From: Sialis fuliginosa
Taxonomy: Eukaryota; Arthropoda; Insecta; Megaloptera; Sialidae
DNA: 64,000 bases
Assembly: GCA_961205875.1 (NCBI GenBank)
Contig: OY540813.1
Location: 29,979,001 to 30,043,000, forward strand
Direction of reading: 5' to 3'
The notes under the pieces were generated by a model, which saw only the letters and a program-made list of their open reading frames with translations, did no database searches and was not told the DNA's origin. A program made the position numbers and the translations under genes. The first letter of the stretch is position 1. Each line of letters starts with the position of its first letter. Below are positions 12,339-24,642 of this stretch, piece by piece.

Positions 12339-12803
12339 GCATATTTCCAAAAGCCCGTCCAGTACAGAGCAACGGATGAAAATTGTGCTCTGTAAAGCAC
12401 TGGAGTTTGGAAATCGTTTCATTGATATTTGCACTCCAAACCCCAGTCGAGTACAGAGCATACTCAGACTAGAACTAGGTGTGGAATCTCGATGTGGGGC
12501 TTATAAACTATAGTTTAAAAAATATGCGTTACTTATTATTATATCAAATTAAAACATTTTCGCGTCAGCGAAAATGTAGTATTCTTATATGCTATTTTAT
12601 TATGTAATAAATTTTATGGTTGATACGGAGAATAGGGGTACAAGCTTTCACTACTGTCTAACATTAGCCTCAGTCTGAGTATGCTCTGTACTCGACTGGG
12701 GTTTGGAGTGCAAATATCAATGAAACGATTTCCAAACTCCAGTGCTTTACAGAGCACAATTTTCGTCCGTTGCTCTGTACTGGACGGGCTTTTGGAAATA
12801 TGC
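12339..12803. mobile_element. Mutator-like MITE with 9-base duplication
   Basis: Terminal GCATATTTCCAAAAGCCCGT repeats face each other across 465 bases, with inverted arms of about 130 bases. GTCCAGGCT flanks both sides (12330-12338 and 12804-12812). The uninserted site, TAGTCCAGGCTGTGGAGGCT, is present once more on the minus strand at 26408-26428. A 9-base duplication points to the Mutator superfamily. No transposase is present. Confidence 0.75.
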
Positions 12804-12939
12804 GTCCAGGCTGTGGAGGCTAAAACAGATTATTTTTGCGTACAGTTTTAATACTTACAGGATATGTTACAAAAGTGGAGTAGAATAATACCCTGATTTT
12901 GCTCCGATTTTGGTTGTCCGCGACAGGAGTTAACCATGG

Positions 12940-15608
12940 TTCAATTTAAAAATTCTTCAGATTTTCTGATTTTTGCTAAATAGCGGTCTAAATAAGTATT
13001 ATACAAAAAAAGATTCAAATAAAAGTTAAACGCTACAAAATTCCCTACAACCTCAATTTTGAAAAAAATTTAAAATATTTGTTTATCCGCTACGCTGATT
13101 AAAATGGCTGAAAACACACTTTTTTTAAGCTGTAATAACTAATAAAGCTTAAAGTTTTTAAATTTGATACCCCTGGAAAATAAACATTCTGTTGTACAGA
13201 AAATTCACTGAAAATTAGGACCTGATATCTTCAACTATTTTTGTTTTATTAAATTATTAATAATGGAATCATACTTGTATTTGATTAACAATAAAAGTTT
13301 TTGTACAACTGATTGTATGTGTTCTCAAAGACTTATATAATCGATTCCACCATAAAAAAGTAAAAATTTTCAATTCTTTGACAAATGGTAACACTAAAAT
13401 CTTATTGTTGAGTTTTTTAAATTTAAAACCAATTCAATTGTTTCATAGAACCAGAAATATTTAAAAAAATAATAGCCAAAACCTGCTCTGAATAATTATT
13501 TATCTATTGGTGAAAACCGCATTAAAATCGGTTCAGTAGTTTTCGAGTTATTTAATGTATATTACACACTACACAATTTTTATAAAAAATGATTGTATAT
13601 ACACGGAGAGAAAAATCTTAGAAAAATTACTGTGCTCTGCACTATAAACGATGTGCGAAAGTCGAATATGGTCAATTTTATACGGTAAAATAAGAAAAAT
13701 TAAAATTCTTAATATAAAAAGTAAAGGACACAATATTATTTTTTAAAATACAGCCCAGCGAAATTTATAAAACAGCACAGTAAAAAGTTCCTATCTTGAC
13801 AAATTTGTATTTTTTAATTGTTTTTCTTAAAAAAAATGCTATTCGGTCTAATAGATTTTACAGTTCTGGACTTATAAAATTCAATGATATTTCAAAGATA
13901 TCTGGCTAAAGCAGAAAGAAAGAAAAAGACAGAAGATACCAATTATGTTGAAAACACAAAAACTAAAAATGTAATATCTCATTAACTGTTAGTCGTGGAG
14001 ATGTATGTATGGTTTTATTTTGTTTGTAAAACGATTCTCTAAAAATCATACGCATCATGTCTAGATCTCAGATTTATGGTTTTCGATATATTTTAATAGA
14101 TAGTTAGGATATAAAGCAAATTTTACTATCAACATAAAGAAGGTAGTAAGATTCGGGTACAGTCGGCTATTATTCGATGTTCCGACGGCGTATAAGCTGA
14201 CAGTTACATACTTGTATTGGAATGTATATTTGTTTGAAAAGTACATATTGTAATTGTGTAGTGTTTTCTATTTTAAAGATATTTTTCTATGTTATCGTGA
14301 TTTTAAAGTATTATATTTTAATTTATATTCAAAAGTGTTGTGAATAATATTTAAAGCGGGACGTGTAGCATATTTAGATTCAAAATGGCTATGATTGTTT
14401 TTATTTTATTAAAATTATTGTTTTGTGCTAATTTTAAATGAAAGTGGGTGATAAATGTTTTACAATAATGTTTTGTTCGGTTTTAATGTGTTATTTTTAG
14501 ATGTTTTAGTTGTAAAATAAGTTTTGACAGATATAGGTTAGTTTAGATTTTAGATATTGAAAATACGTTATTTTATATTTAATTTGTCACGATTACTTTA
14601 AGTATAATCGATTTACTGATTTTTAATGGATTTTCAAAGATAAAAAGTAAATTGTATATAGTTTATATAAAATAAATAAAATAAGTAGTTCTGTGAAACG
14701 GTCTCTTTGCACATGTATTGGTTGTCATATCTTTATGTAAATTGTTCTACAACTATATTTGTTGTTATTATTAATTGTAAAATTAAAAATAATGTATATT
14801 ATATAAATAAATCGATAACTTTCTTAAAATGAAATTGCTTTTTATTGTTTTTACCTTTCTGTTTGAAAAAAAAAAAAATCTGAATCGGTAAGGCAGTTTT
14901 CTGATACAGCATTCCAAATTTTACCACGCTGGCACTGTAATTTTTACCGTGATAAAAAAGCAATTTTTATAAAGTAATCACTGATAATTTTTATATGGAC
15001 GTATAAATATTTTTTACTTGTATCGTCGATTGCGCACGCATTATAAGAGAGCACAGTAATTTTTCTAAGATTTTCTGTATAAAAATTATCATGACTTTTC
15101 TCTCTGTGTACAATTAATTAACTCTGCCTACATAAAAAGAAACTTATTTTTGTATCTTTCACCGCTTATCTCGAAAACTACAGAACCGATTTTAATGCGG
15201 TTTTCACCAATAGATAAATAATTATTCAGAGCAGGTTCTTTGCTATTATTTTTTTAATATTTCTGGTTCTATGAAACAATTGAATTGGGTTAGAATTAAA
15301 AAAACTCAACAATAAGATTTTAGTGTTACCATCTGCCAAATAATTGATTTTTTTAAATATTTTATTGTGGGAATCGATTATACAAGTGAGAACACATACA
15401 AACAGTTTTACAAAAACTTTTATTGTTAATCAAAGACAAGCATGAGTCCGTTATTAACAATTTAATAAAACAAAAACAATTGAAGATATCAGGTCCTAAT
15501 TTTCAGTGAATGTTCTGTACTACAGAATGTTTATTTTCCAGAGGTATCAACTTAAAGAACGTTAAACTTTATTAGTTATTACAGCTTAAAAAAAGTGTTT
15601 TATTTTTA
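12940..15608. mobile_element. Family F foldback, split by nested elements
   Basis: Left arm 12940-13590 and right arm about 15120-15608 are inverted copies of each other and of 9690-10955. A second foldback (13602-15108) occupies the loop and a hAT (15617-17047) has landed at the outer end of the right arm. Confidence 0.7.
13602..15108. mobile_element. TA-flanked foldback nested in family F loop
   Basis: Ends read CACGGAGAGAAAAATCTTAG and the complement with CTCTCTGTG, flanked by TA at 13600-13601 and 15109-15110. Inside, about 14060-14860 is unique AT-rich sequence with several AATAAA hexamers and an A-run near 14865, perhaps captured DNA. I find no convincing gene in it. Confidence 0.65.
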
Positions 15609-15616
15609 TTTTGAAC

Positions 15617-17047
15617 CAGGGTTGGCTCCCCACTGGGTAACCCAAAAAAACCCACTCGGGTTTTTTTGGGCAAACAACTTTCTTTTTTAGGCATATTTAA
15701 AGGAAATATAATATTTTATAAGAAAATTAAAGAAATACAATTATTTCAGACCATTTATTAACTAATATAATTGAAACATTGATTCAAAATTCTGATTTTT
15801 AAAATAATAATTCAATTTTTTTTAAATATTCTCTATATAATACATAGGTAGTTAATTATTATATCAAAGATAAACTGGCACTACCAATCTTCTGGTTCTG
15901 TTCTTAAATATCTATATATGTATTTTAACTAAGTCTAAGGCTTTATCAAAACCAAGTCTATTCCGTATTTTGATCCAAATCAAACCATATGTGGAAAATA
16001 TTCTTTCAATTGACGCTGAGCTTGCCGGACAGTTATGAATAGATATGAAAAAATCACAAAAATTTATGGCTAATTTGGAAGTTTTCTCATTTTTGGCTTA
16101 TCTGCCACATCGCTGTTAAACATAGCTTCGGGGAAGTAATCCCTGTCTTGAATTTTAAAAGCTAAACAGTAGGCCAAGAAATTTGGGTGTTTTTTCACCA
16201 ACAATTCTTTTGCAACACTTTCTTCATCATTACTAAGGGATTTCCCCAAAAACTGTGGATGCATCATGTTTGCTAAGCAATGTGCAGGGGTACGTGCACT
16301 ATGCATTCGTTTCATGATAAAAGGTTTAATTTTTGCAGTTGCTAAAATTTCACTTTGTCAGTCTATTATACTTCAGTAGTTTTATTAAAACACAGTATTT
16401 TACTAAATAAGCTGTCGATAGTTGATACAAGCACGAGACGTGAAAATTAAAGACTGTTATGAATGCAAGAACACAACACGTGTAGCAAAATATTTTATTT
16501 GAATTTTGAATGTTAAAAATATGTAATTTTAAATTATAATAATTATAACAAGCAGAAAGTGCCTATCCATATAAATTAAAAACACATACATACATATCAC
16601 AGCTATTTAAATAAAAACATAGAATATGTAAAAAAAAATTTATTAAATTTTGCACAACAATTAGCAAACAAATTTTAAAGGTATGGTAACTATAACCAGT
16701 AAATAATATACATACAAATAAATTTAAACAATTAAGATTCAAATAAAAAAATTTGCGTTCGTAAAATCTAAACACATTATTTAACTCAAAATAATATAAA
16801 TAAAATAAAAATAATATTAAAATTGCTAACGTAACTCTGCCTGCCGCCATTCATAATTCTAAGTGGTACAAAATATTTATTTTTATTGAATATTACTATA
16901 TAACAAAAATGTAAATAATATATTATACCTTATGTTTATGTTACTAAATAAAACCCCTAAAAAACCCAAAAAAAACCCGGTAATAAAACCCAATAAAACC
17001 CGGTGGGCTGGGCTTTTTTAAAAAAAACCGGGTTTTTGCCAACCCTG
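15617..17047 (-). mobile_element. hAT transposon with perfect 8-base duplication
   Basis: The ends are CAGGGTTGGC and GCCAACCCTG, and TTTTGAAC flanks both sides (15609-15616 and 17048-17055). CAGGGTTG termini with an 8-base duplication are diagnostic for hAT. The interior keeps only the 3' third of a transposase on the minus strand; the rest (16320-16980) is AT-rich. ACCCGGTTTTTT-type runs lie inside both ends. Confidence 0.9.
15912..16315 (-). pseudogene. hAT transposase remnant, C-terminal dimerisation region
   Basis: The upstream part (16315 to 16070) reads TPAHCLANMMHPQFLGKSLS and a KHPNFLA motif, the pattern that precedes the dimerisation domain in hAT transposases. It stops at a TAG, and the protein continues in another frame from about 16075 to 15912 with CPASSASIERIFSTYG and KIRNRL, the hallmark SSA..ERxFS..G and RNRL motifs. 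The DNA-binding finger and most catalytic residues are missing, and the usual linker is deleted, so the copy is dead. The call rests on motif order recognised by eye. Confidence 0.8.
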
Positions 17048-17114
17048 TTTTGAACACACGATATAATCATATATTAAAAATACTATATGTATTATTATGT
17101 ATATCTACTATATA

Positions 17115-18628
17115 CAGGGTGGGGCAATAGTGTGTGGAAGTTCGATAGGTCGTAGACCATAACAGATAAAAAAAAATTTCTAATGCAGATGTAAACTGTG
17201 GGTAAATGCGCATACATAGAAATTATTTTCAAATATACAGGGTGCTACAAAAAAGTGTGGCACACTTAAGCTAATTTTTTTAAATGGAATGCCCTGATTA
17301 TTTTTGCATATTTAAAACTTCTCTTGGGATGTTTATTCATATCAAAAATATTAGCCCCATCTGATGTTCGGTTTAGACGTAATAATATATTTTTCAAAAA
17401 AATTGTTTTTTACATTACTCCACTTAAAAATTCACCACTTCTGCGGCCGCAGCTTTGAAGACGAAATTAAATATGGACCTTATTGTAGGAGGTCGGTGGG
17501 TACTTCTGTTTAAATATCTTAGAGCCACCATGTACAAGGTGTTCAAAATTAATTTTCAAATTTTGAGAACTTCAAAGTTATTTTTCTTAACTATTTCAAA
17601 TGGAACACCCTATATATTTTTTAATGATGTTATGTAGAATTACATAACGAACATTTTTTGTCAATTCATCCTTATGGTTATTTGTAACCATTTTTGAATT
17701 ATTGAGCAAAAAGTACAAAATTCAGCAATATTTACTAAAAAAAATTGATTTTTTTTCAAATAAAATAAAACACCATGTACAGGATGTTCATGTTGCCCAT
17801 AAAAACAGCTTCAATTTTTTTCAGCTAGCAAACAGATGCTTTATTATTTTATTGAACACAAACAACCAAAATAATTTACAATCATATAAATTCATTAATG
17901 AGCAGTGTGAAATTGAGACAGAAACATAAAATGCTGTTTTTATGGGCAACATGAAGATCCTGTACATGGTGTTTTATTTTATTTGAAAAAAAATTAATTT
18001 TTTTTAGTAAATATTGTTGAATTTTGTACTTTTTGCTCAATAATTCAAAAATGGTTACAAATAACCATAAGGATGAATTGACAAAAAATGTTCGTTATGT
18101 AATTCTACATAACATCATTAAAAAATATATAGGGTGTTCCATTTGAAATAGTTGAGAAAAATAACTTTGAAGTTCTCAAAATTTGAAAATTAATTTTGAA
18201 CACCCTGTACATGGTGGCTCTAAGATATTTAAACAGAAGTACCCACCGACCTCCTACAATAAGGTGCATATTTAATTTCGTCTTCAAAGCTGCGGCCGCG
18301 GAAGTTGTGAATTTTTAAGTGGAGTAATGTAAAAGTCAATTTTTTTGAAAAATATATTATTACGTCTAAACCGAACATCAGATGGGGCTAATATTTTTGA
18401 TATGAATAAACATCCCAAGAGAAGTTTTAAATATGCAAAAATAATCAGGGAATTCCATTTAAAAAAAATTACCTTAAGTGTGCCACACTTTTTTGTAGCA
18501 CCCTGTATATTTGAAAATAATTTCTATGTATGCGCATTTACCCACAGTTTACATCTGCATTAGAAATTTTTTTTTATCTGTTATGGTCTACGAGCTATTG
18601 AACTTCCACACACTATTGCCCCACCCTG
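17115..18628. mobile_element. 1.5 kb near-perfect hairpin, CAGGGTG family
   Basis: Ends are CAGGGTGGGGCAATAGTGTG, with TA on both sides (17113-17114 and 18629-18630). Arms of about 730 bases meet near 17880. The 60-codon frames at 17455-17637 (plus) and 18105-18287 (minus) are the same peptide with three changes, which reflects the palindrome and not two genes. A second set of CAGGGTGCTACAAAAAAGTG ends lies inside at about 17239 and 18507, so the hairpin is itself nested. Related CAGGGTGT ends flank 36056-37116. Confidence 0.85.
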
Positions 18629-18630
18629 TA

Positions 18631-19636
18631 TAACGAAGTGTCCTCACTGATAATCATTTTTTTGACCATTTCCACTCATCGGGGAACCTTGAAATTTGGT
18701 ATATACATTCCTTGGGGGTAAAAAATAACAACTAGTGGGCCTTTTTTGAATAAGTTTATAAATGGGGTAACAAGGGGCCCCCAATTTTTCAAAAAAAAAG
18801 TTACAATTTTTTTATTATTTTTTTTATATTCCTTGGGCGATATAATGTAAGATTCATATTTCAGATTTAAAAAAAATGAAAAAAAAAGGAAAAAAAAAGT
18901 TTTGATGTACAAAAGTATCAAAACGAAAACCGATCTTAGATTTTTTTAATTTTTTTTAAATACTTTGGTTAATTGTCAACCATGAACCCGTGTCTGATTT
19001 TTGAAAAAGATATGTTAAAGAGGAGAAAATAAACAAAATACGTTTACATATAATGCGCTTTAAGCATCTACTAAATTAATTGCAAATGTCGTAACTATGG
19101 ATACATTATATTTTATTGATTATTTTTAAATGTCAGTCATTTAAAAATTTGAAGTAAATGTGTTTAATATCAACAATAAAATATAACAAAAAAGAAATAT
19201 AAAGAACATAACGAATGAAAAAATATGCACAACTATAAAGGAATAAATAATTTAAATGTTCGTACATAAATTTGTCAAAAAAAATGAAGACAAACAATCA
19301 CAGCATTCGAATGACTAACATTTGGCATAATATAGGTAATACATTAAAATTTAAAACTTAAAGTTATTGATATATCAATATTTTTACCTACATAAGTATT
19401 TTATTATATTAATTTGTAATCATACATAAATATTAGAAGAATTTATTTAATTAATAATTAACATTGTCGTAATTTTAAATAATATTTTGTTTAATTGTTG
19501 TATGAATTTGTACATCTGTCTCTGTGATCTGAACATCGTGCATCTAAAAGTGACATTCAATTTACAACTACCTATATTTGATTTAAAAAAGGTTCATCAA
19601 TTTTAATACAAAATGTAGGTATATAATATTAATAAA
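18631..19636. other. Unassigned AT-rich stretch
   Basis: No gene or long repeat is seen. 18640-18960 has long A and T runs that give a low-complexity minus-strand frame; 18990-19630 is plain AT-rich sequence. Confidence 0.45.
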
Positions 19637-20632
19637 TCCATACTAATATTATAAATGCGAAAGTGTGTTTGTCTGTCTGTTTGTTACCTTTTCACGGCTA
19701 AACCGCTGAACCGATCTTGATGAAATTTGACAGTAAGATAGCTTGCATCCCGAGGACGGACATAGGCTACTTCGTATCTCGAAAATGCAACCCCTAAGAA
19801 ATTGCAAGGGGGTGGAAAAATTTGAATTTTTTTTTTAGTAGTTAATATTTTACCCCCCGTTACATATGAAGGGTTGTAATTGTTTTTTTTTGATCCGGCG
19901 GGAAAAATACTACGGGGATGGAGGTTTCAGGGGGAAAACAACCCTCAATCTCGCATAGGACCCAAGATATTTGCGATTTTGTATAATGGAAGAAAACTAA
20001 AAATAAGAAAAATTTAATATTTCACCCTCTGTCACATATGAAGGGTTGTAATTGGTTACATTCGATCTGGCGAGAAAAATACCACGGCAGAGGGGTTATT
20101 AGGGGGACAAAACAACCCCTTATCTTACATAGAAGTCAAGACATAATATAAATGCGAAAGTGTATCTCTCAATCTGTCTATTTTTTACCTGTTCACGGCT
20201 AAACCGCTTTACCGATCTTGATGAAATTTGGCAGTGAGATATCTTGCATCCCGAGGAAGAACATAGGCTACTTCGGATCCCGAAAATTCAACTCTTAAGG
20301 TTTGTATGGGGAATTTTTTTTTAGTAATAAACATTTCACCCCCTGTTACATATGAAGGGTTGTAATTAGTTTTATTCGATCCGGCGGGAAAAATACCACA
20401 GGGGTCGGGTATTTATACATGGGGTATATAGAAGAAAAAAACACCTATCTTGCATAGCAGTCGAGATATTTGCGATTTTGCATAATGAATGAAAACTAAA
20501 ATATAGAAAAATTTATATTTCACACTCTTACATATGAGTGGTTGTAATTAGCTTCACTCGATCCGGCGGAAAAAATATCATTAAGATGGGGGTTACAAAA
20601 TTTACGTGAGCGAAGCCGCGGGTAGCAGCTAG
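19637..20632 (+). mobile_element. Non-autonomous Helitron-like element
   Basis: It starts TCCATACTAATATTATAAAT after an A and ends GCCGCGGGTAGCAGCTAG before a T, the A|TC ... CTAG|T pattern of Helitrons with a GC-rich 3' hairpin (CCGCGG). Inside, a block from AAATGCGAAAGTGT through the ACGGCTAAACCGCT motif occurs twice (about 19653 and 20150), and a GAAGGGTTGTAATT / ATCCGGCGGGAAAAATAC block three to four times. No Rep/helicase frame is present. A reverse-oriented fragment lies at 34905-35055. Confidence 0.7.
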
Positions 20633-20684
20633 TATAATATATATGTATATGTAGTATGTTTAATATATGATATAATACAATTCT

Positions 20685-20865
20685 TTAGGCTTCCGTGGTG
20701 ATCTTGATATGGATCTTGGCTTCTGGGTGTAAGTCGCGTCGATTTGGTCGTGTTATCGACTTTTAGAAAAGCCCTGAAGATATCCACTGCAATGTGTGAC
20801 GAAACGTTGGCTGATAACACGACCAAATCAACGCGGCTTACACCCAGAAGCCAATATCTACCCGA
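20685..20865. repeat. Palindromic element with CTGAAGA/GAAAC motif
   Basis: GGCTTCTGGGTGTAAG (20720) and its inverse (about 20840), together with ATTTGGTCGTGTTATC and its inverse, form arms of about 50 bases. The loop carries CCTGAAGATATCC then GACGAAACGTT, the same order as at 6130. The minus-strand frame at 20629-20880 is this element read through. Confidence 0.65.
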
Positions 20866-20880
20866 TATAATATAATACAA

Positions 20881-22189
20881 TTTTTTTTCATAGTTACAAT
20901 TTTTTGGTACTTATAAAGCCAAATACAAAAATAACGTAGTTCATAATTTCTATAAAAATGACTGATTATTATTTATTTGACAAAACTGCTATTTATATTA
21001 AAAAAGCACAGTTTTTTTATAATTATTGTATTATGTTAAATACGAATATTTCAAATAATTTAAATATAACTTAATTTCTGTTCATATTATTTTATGTCAA
21101 CAAACACACACTAAACAACATAATATTAAACATATATTCATTCAGTTAAAAATTAAAAATTAATTTTTCCCGTTTTCAAACATTAGACAATTCCATCAAC
21201 TTCGGCTTCGGCCGACGGTAGCATTAAAAGCCGAAATTAGGTTTTGGTATCGGACAAAAAATGGCACTAGTAAGCACCTGTTTAAAATTGTCCATAATTA
21301 TGCAAAAATCGACCAACCTACTGGGATAATATGTATAAACGAGTGACATACGATAAGTATGGTATATGTAAGTTATGTTCAATAACGCATTTGTCCATTT
21401 TTACTCCCGTCCCTCCCCGTCCAACTAAAGGAAAAAATCGAAAAAATATGTGTGCATAATGAAGGGTATTTATGATAATTTCTTTTAAACGTTTTTTAAA
21501 ATTCACTTTTTTGATAAAATTTTCGAAATTTTAGACCTAATGCGATATATAAGATATTTATTGACAAATTTCAAAAAAATGTTTTCCTTATGTATGTATT
21601 AATGAGAAGAAACTATTACGTTGCGATCCGCGAAAGTTTCCTTAATTTAACCCACCTACATTGTATATACAAATCAACTATAGAAATACAGGTCAGTAAA
21701 CATATTTAATTTTACCCCCGTCCACCCAAAGTAGAAATTTGAAAAAAAGATATGTGTTTGTACATAATAAGGTGTATTTATGAAAAAAACTTCGTAGGTG
21801 TACCAGGCCATTTAAGCAAAAAAAATTTTTTTTTTAATTTTGAATTCCAAAATTTCTACGTATTTTTAATGGGAGATTTTTCAAAAAAATTGGTATGTTA
21901 CTACTAAAATATAGCTACAACATATGTCGCAGGGATGGACATTTATAAAGCCGTTACAGCAAAAAAAATTTTTTTTCGAAATTACATTTTTCATATTTCC
22001 CGGAAAATTAGTGGGCGCAGAGCCCTAAAAGTTTGTAGATGAGTACCTTTTAGTCATACCTTCTTATAAAAAAATATCGACCCCATTTTCCCAGGGGGCA
22101 CATCGCCCATGCTTACCCTGCCGTGCTCTTTCGAACGCAACGAAAATAGCGTATTTTTACTTTCTTATACCATGTATATGAAATATACA
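20881..22189. other. Unassigned repeat-like DNA
   Basis: No gene. Two related stretches (about 21330-21500 and 21680-21800) share TTTTACTCCCGTCC-type and ATATGTGT..ACATAAT sequence, suggesting a diverged internal repeat. An isolated GC-richer patch lies at 21190-21240. Confidence 0.4.
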
Positions 22190-22621
22190 TTAGTATAAGT
22201 AAGTATAGTGAAGCCGATTTTTTTTGAACTCCGGATTTTGACGAATTATCTATTTTGACCTTCCCTGAATCCATTCTGACTATTTTCGCCATGATGTCTG
22301 TGTGTCCGTCTGTCTGTCTGTCTGTCTGTAAGCGCTGTAACTCAAATACGACAAATCGTAGAAGGGTGATATTTTATATTTAAGATTAATTTTTGGCTGG
22401 GAAGAAAGCGTCCTATTTTTGAAAACGATCCTTCAACCGGATACGGATGTTTACCTACGTCGATTTTTTAATTTTTTGAATTACTCTGAAACAGTGCGAA
22501 ATAGACAAAAATGGTCAAGTTAAAAAATGTAGGTAATATCTATATCTATAATTTATGTTCTATTAATTTTTTTGTAAAAACGAATTTTTGAAAAAAAAAT
22601 TTATTATAATTCAAAAGGTTC
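22190..22621 (+). repeat. Dispersed repeat G with CTGT microsatellite
   Basis: The segment matches the reverse complement of 32890-33270 closely and 200-700 loosely; all share CTTCCCTGAATCCATTCTGA-like sequence followed by (CTGT)n, here at 22297-22331, and CGCTGTAACTCAAATACGAC. Confidence 0.65.
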
Positions 22622-22626
22622 ATAAC

Positions 22627-23992
22627 AGTATAGGAGCCAGCTGCAAAATCGGTGTAGATTTAACCGTCTGCCGTTGTGGTTTTTTTGAAGTACTCACTCA
22701 GACAAAGCTCGGACGATGAGTCCGGTCCACCAGCTTGTAGGGATTTAAAAGATAGGGCCCACGAAAAATACGCACAAAAAAATCACGTAACAACCGTTTG
22801 AATGAGACGGTTGCTTAGAGTAGACCCCAATTAAAGATGTTTTGGATATACGGCAGAATTTTTTATGTAGGGACTTCGGTGCTATAAGGCCTACAAATGG
22901 CCAGAATTGGGCCCCAATGTTAAAAATGCTGTAAAATCTAAAATACCGAATGAAAATTTCTGCCGCGCAGTGTATGCCTTTGTTATGAACTGTAAAAGTG
23001 ATATATACCCATAGCAGAAGTTTTTATTCATGCAGTTTCCCCTCCCAGCTCCCCCAAAAGGTAAATTTGGGTTAGTAATAAAATGCACTAAAAAAATCAT
23101 AACAAATAGGCCTATAGAGGCTTATAAACTTATAAAATGATAATATATTATTGTATGTAATGTTAGACACCCCCCGTGCCCCCCTCATACAATAATATAT
23201 TATCATTTTAAAAGTTCATAAGCCATTATAGACCTAATTGTAATGATTTTTTAGCGAATTTTATTACTAGCCTAAATTTTCTCTTGATGGTGAGGGGGCG
23301 GGGGCGGGGGGTGTCTAACATTACATACAATAATATATTATCATTTTGTAAATTTATAAGCCTCTATAGGCCTATTTGTTATGATTTTTTTAGTGCATTT
23401 TATTACTAACCCAAATTTACCTTTTGGGGGAGCTGGGAGGGGAAACTGCATGAATAAAAACTTCTGCTATGGGTATATATCACTTTTACAGTTCATAACA
23501 AAGGCATACACTGCGCGGCAGAAATTTTCATTCGGTATTTTAGATTTTACAGCATTTTTAACATTGGGGCCCAATTCTGGCCATTTGTAGGCTTTATAGC
23601 ACCGAAGTCCCTACATAAAAAATTCTACCATTATGTTTTTATGTAACTATACGTCCAAATAAACATTTTGCACCAGGTCTGGTCCGGTTGTTATCTGATT
23701 TTTTTGGGTCGAAATTTTGAGAGGCCCCTGTAATTAATTAAACCCCTACGTAAAAATTTCTGCCGTATATCCAAAACATCTTTAATTGTGGTCTACTCTA
23801 AGCAACCGTCTCATTCAAACGGTTGTTACGTGATTTTTTTGTGCGTATTTTTCGTGGGCCCTATCTTTTAAATCCCTACAAACTGGTGGACCGGACTCAT
23901 CGTCCGAGCTTTGTCTGAGTGAGTACTTCAAAAAAACCACAACGGCAGACGGTTGTTAAATCTACACCGATTTTGCAGCTGGCTCCTATACT
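22627..23992. mobile_element. 1.37 kb hairpin with perfect inner arms, 5-base duplication
   Basis: Terminal AGTATAGGAGCCAGCTGC repeats are flanked by ATAAC (22622-22626 and 23993-23997). The sister repeat near 32905, read on the minus strand, has ATAACAG without insertion. 22891-23100 and 23381-23590 are exact inverted copies, encoding an identical 69-residue frame on opposite strands that I judge non-genic. The right arm has about 130 extra bases (23630-23760). The loop has a third, diverged copy of the arm segment around 23190-23290. Confidence 0.8.
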
Positions 23993-24216
23993 ATAACAGA
24001 GAAAAAACATCTGCCAAGTAAATGCACAGTGCTTCCTCGTGCTAAATTCACTAAAACCGATTGTGTTCAGATAAATTGCCTGGCATTGGTTAACCATTTA
24101 ATTTTTATACAAATTTTACTAAAAAATCTTAGTTCGAATTTTTTCTTAAAACGCACCTGAATATTTTTTTATATATTTTTAATTTTTTGACAATTTCAAT
24201 CTAAATCTAAATTTAT

Positions 24217-24298
24217 GCAAATGTCAAAATGACATTTAAAACGTCAAAGTGACATTTAAAACGCCAAAGTGACATTTAAAACGTCAAAATGACACTTA
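24217..24298 (+). repeat. 20-base tandem repeat
   Basis: Four copies of GTCAAAATGACATTTAAAAC with single-base variants. It is absent from the second copy of repeat R at 40134. Confidence 0.85.
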
Positions 24299-24642
24299 AT
24301 ATATCCAATCAAATATCAATTTAGAAAAACAAAACACGAATTTTTAAAATAAATTGAGATATATCTTTGTAAGGGAATATTTTACAACAAACGTAGTAGA
24401 CCCATATTATAGGAAATTTAATTCTCTACAAAAAATATTCTATAAAATTTTCTCGTAACATGTGTCGTTCTTGAGATATCTTGAAAAAATAAATATTTTG
24501 GGGTGTCACCCCTCCCCCTTACACACGATTTTGATGATTTTGAAATGGGACCGTCCTCAAACCAAACCCAACCATCCGACCAAGTTTCAATAATATCGGT
24601 TCAGTGGTTCATGAGTTATGCGTGTGACAAGGATTCAGGGGA

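Noticed and set aside
14385..14441. Short frame MAMIVFILLKLLFCANFK resembling a signal peptide
   Set aside because: Eighteen codons, no donor or downstream exon found, inside a mobile element.
22700..22740. GACGATGAGTCCGG as a hammerhead box
   Set aside because: The CUGANGA consensus is not met (ACGATGAG) and no GAAA box follows at the right distance.
22891..23590. Two identical 69-residue frames on opposite strands
   Set aside because: They are the two arms of one palindrome (22627-23992). No start context, splice sites or recognisable domain.
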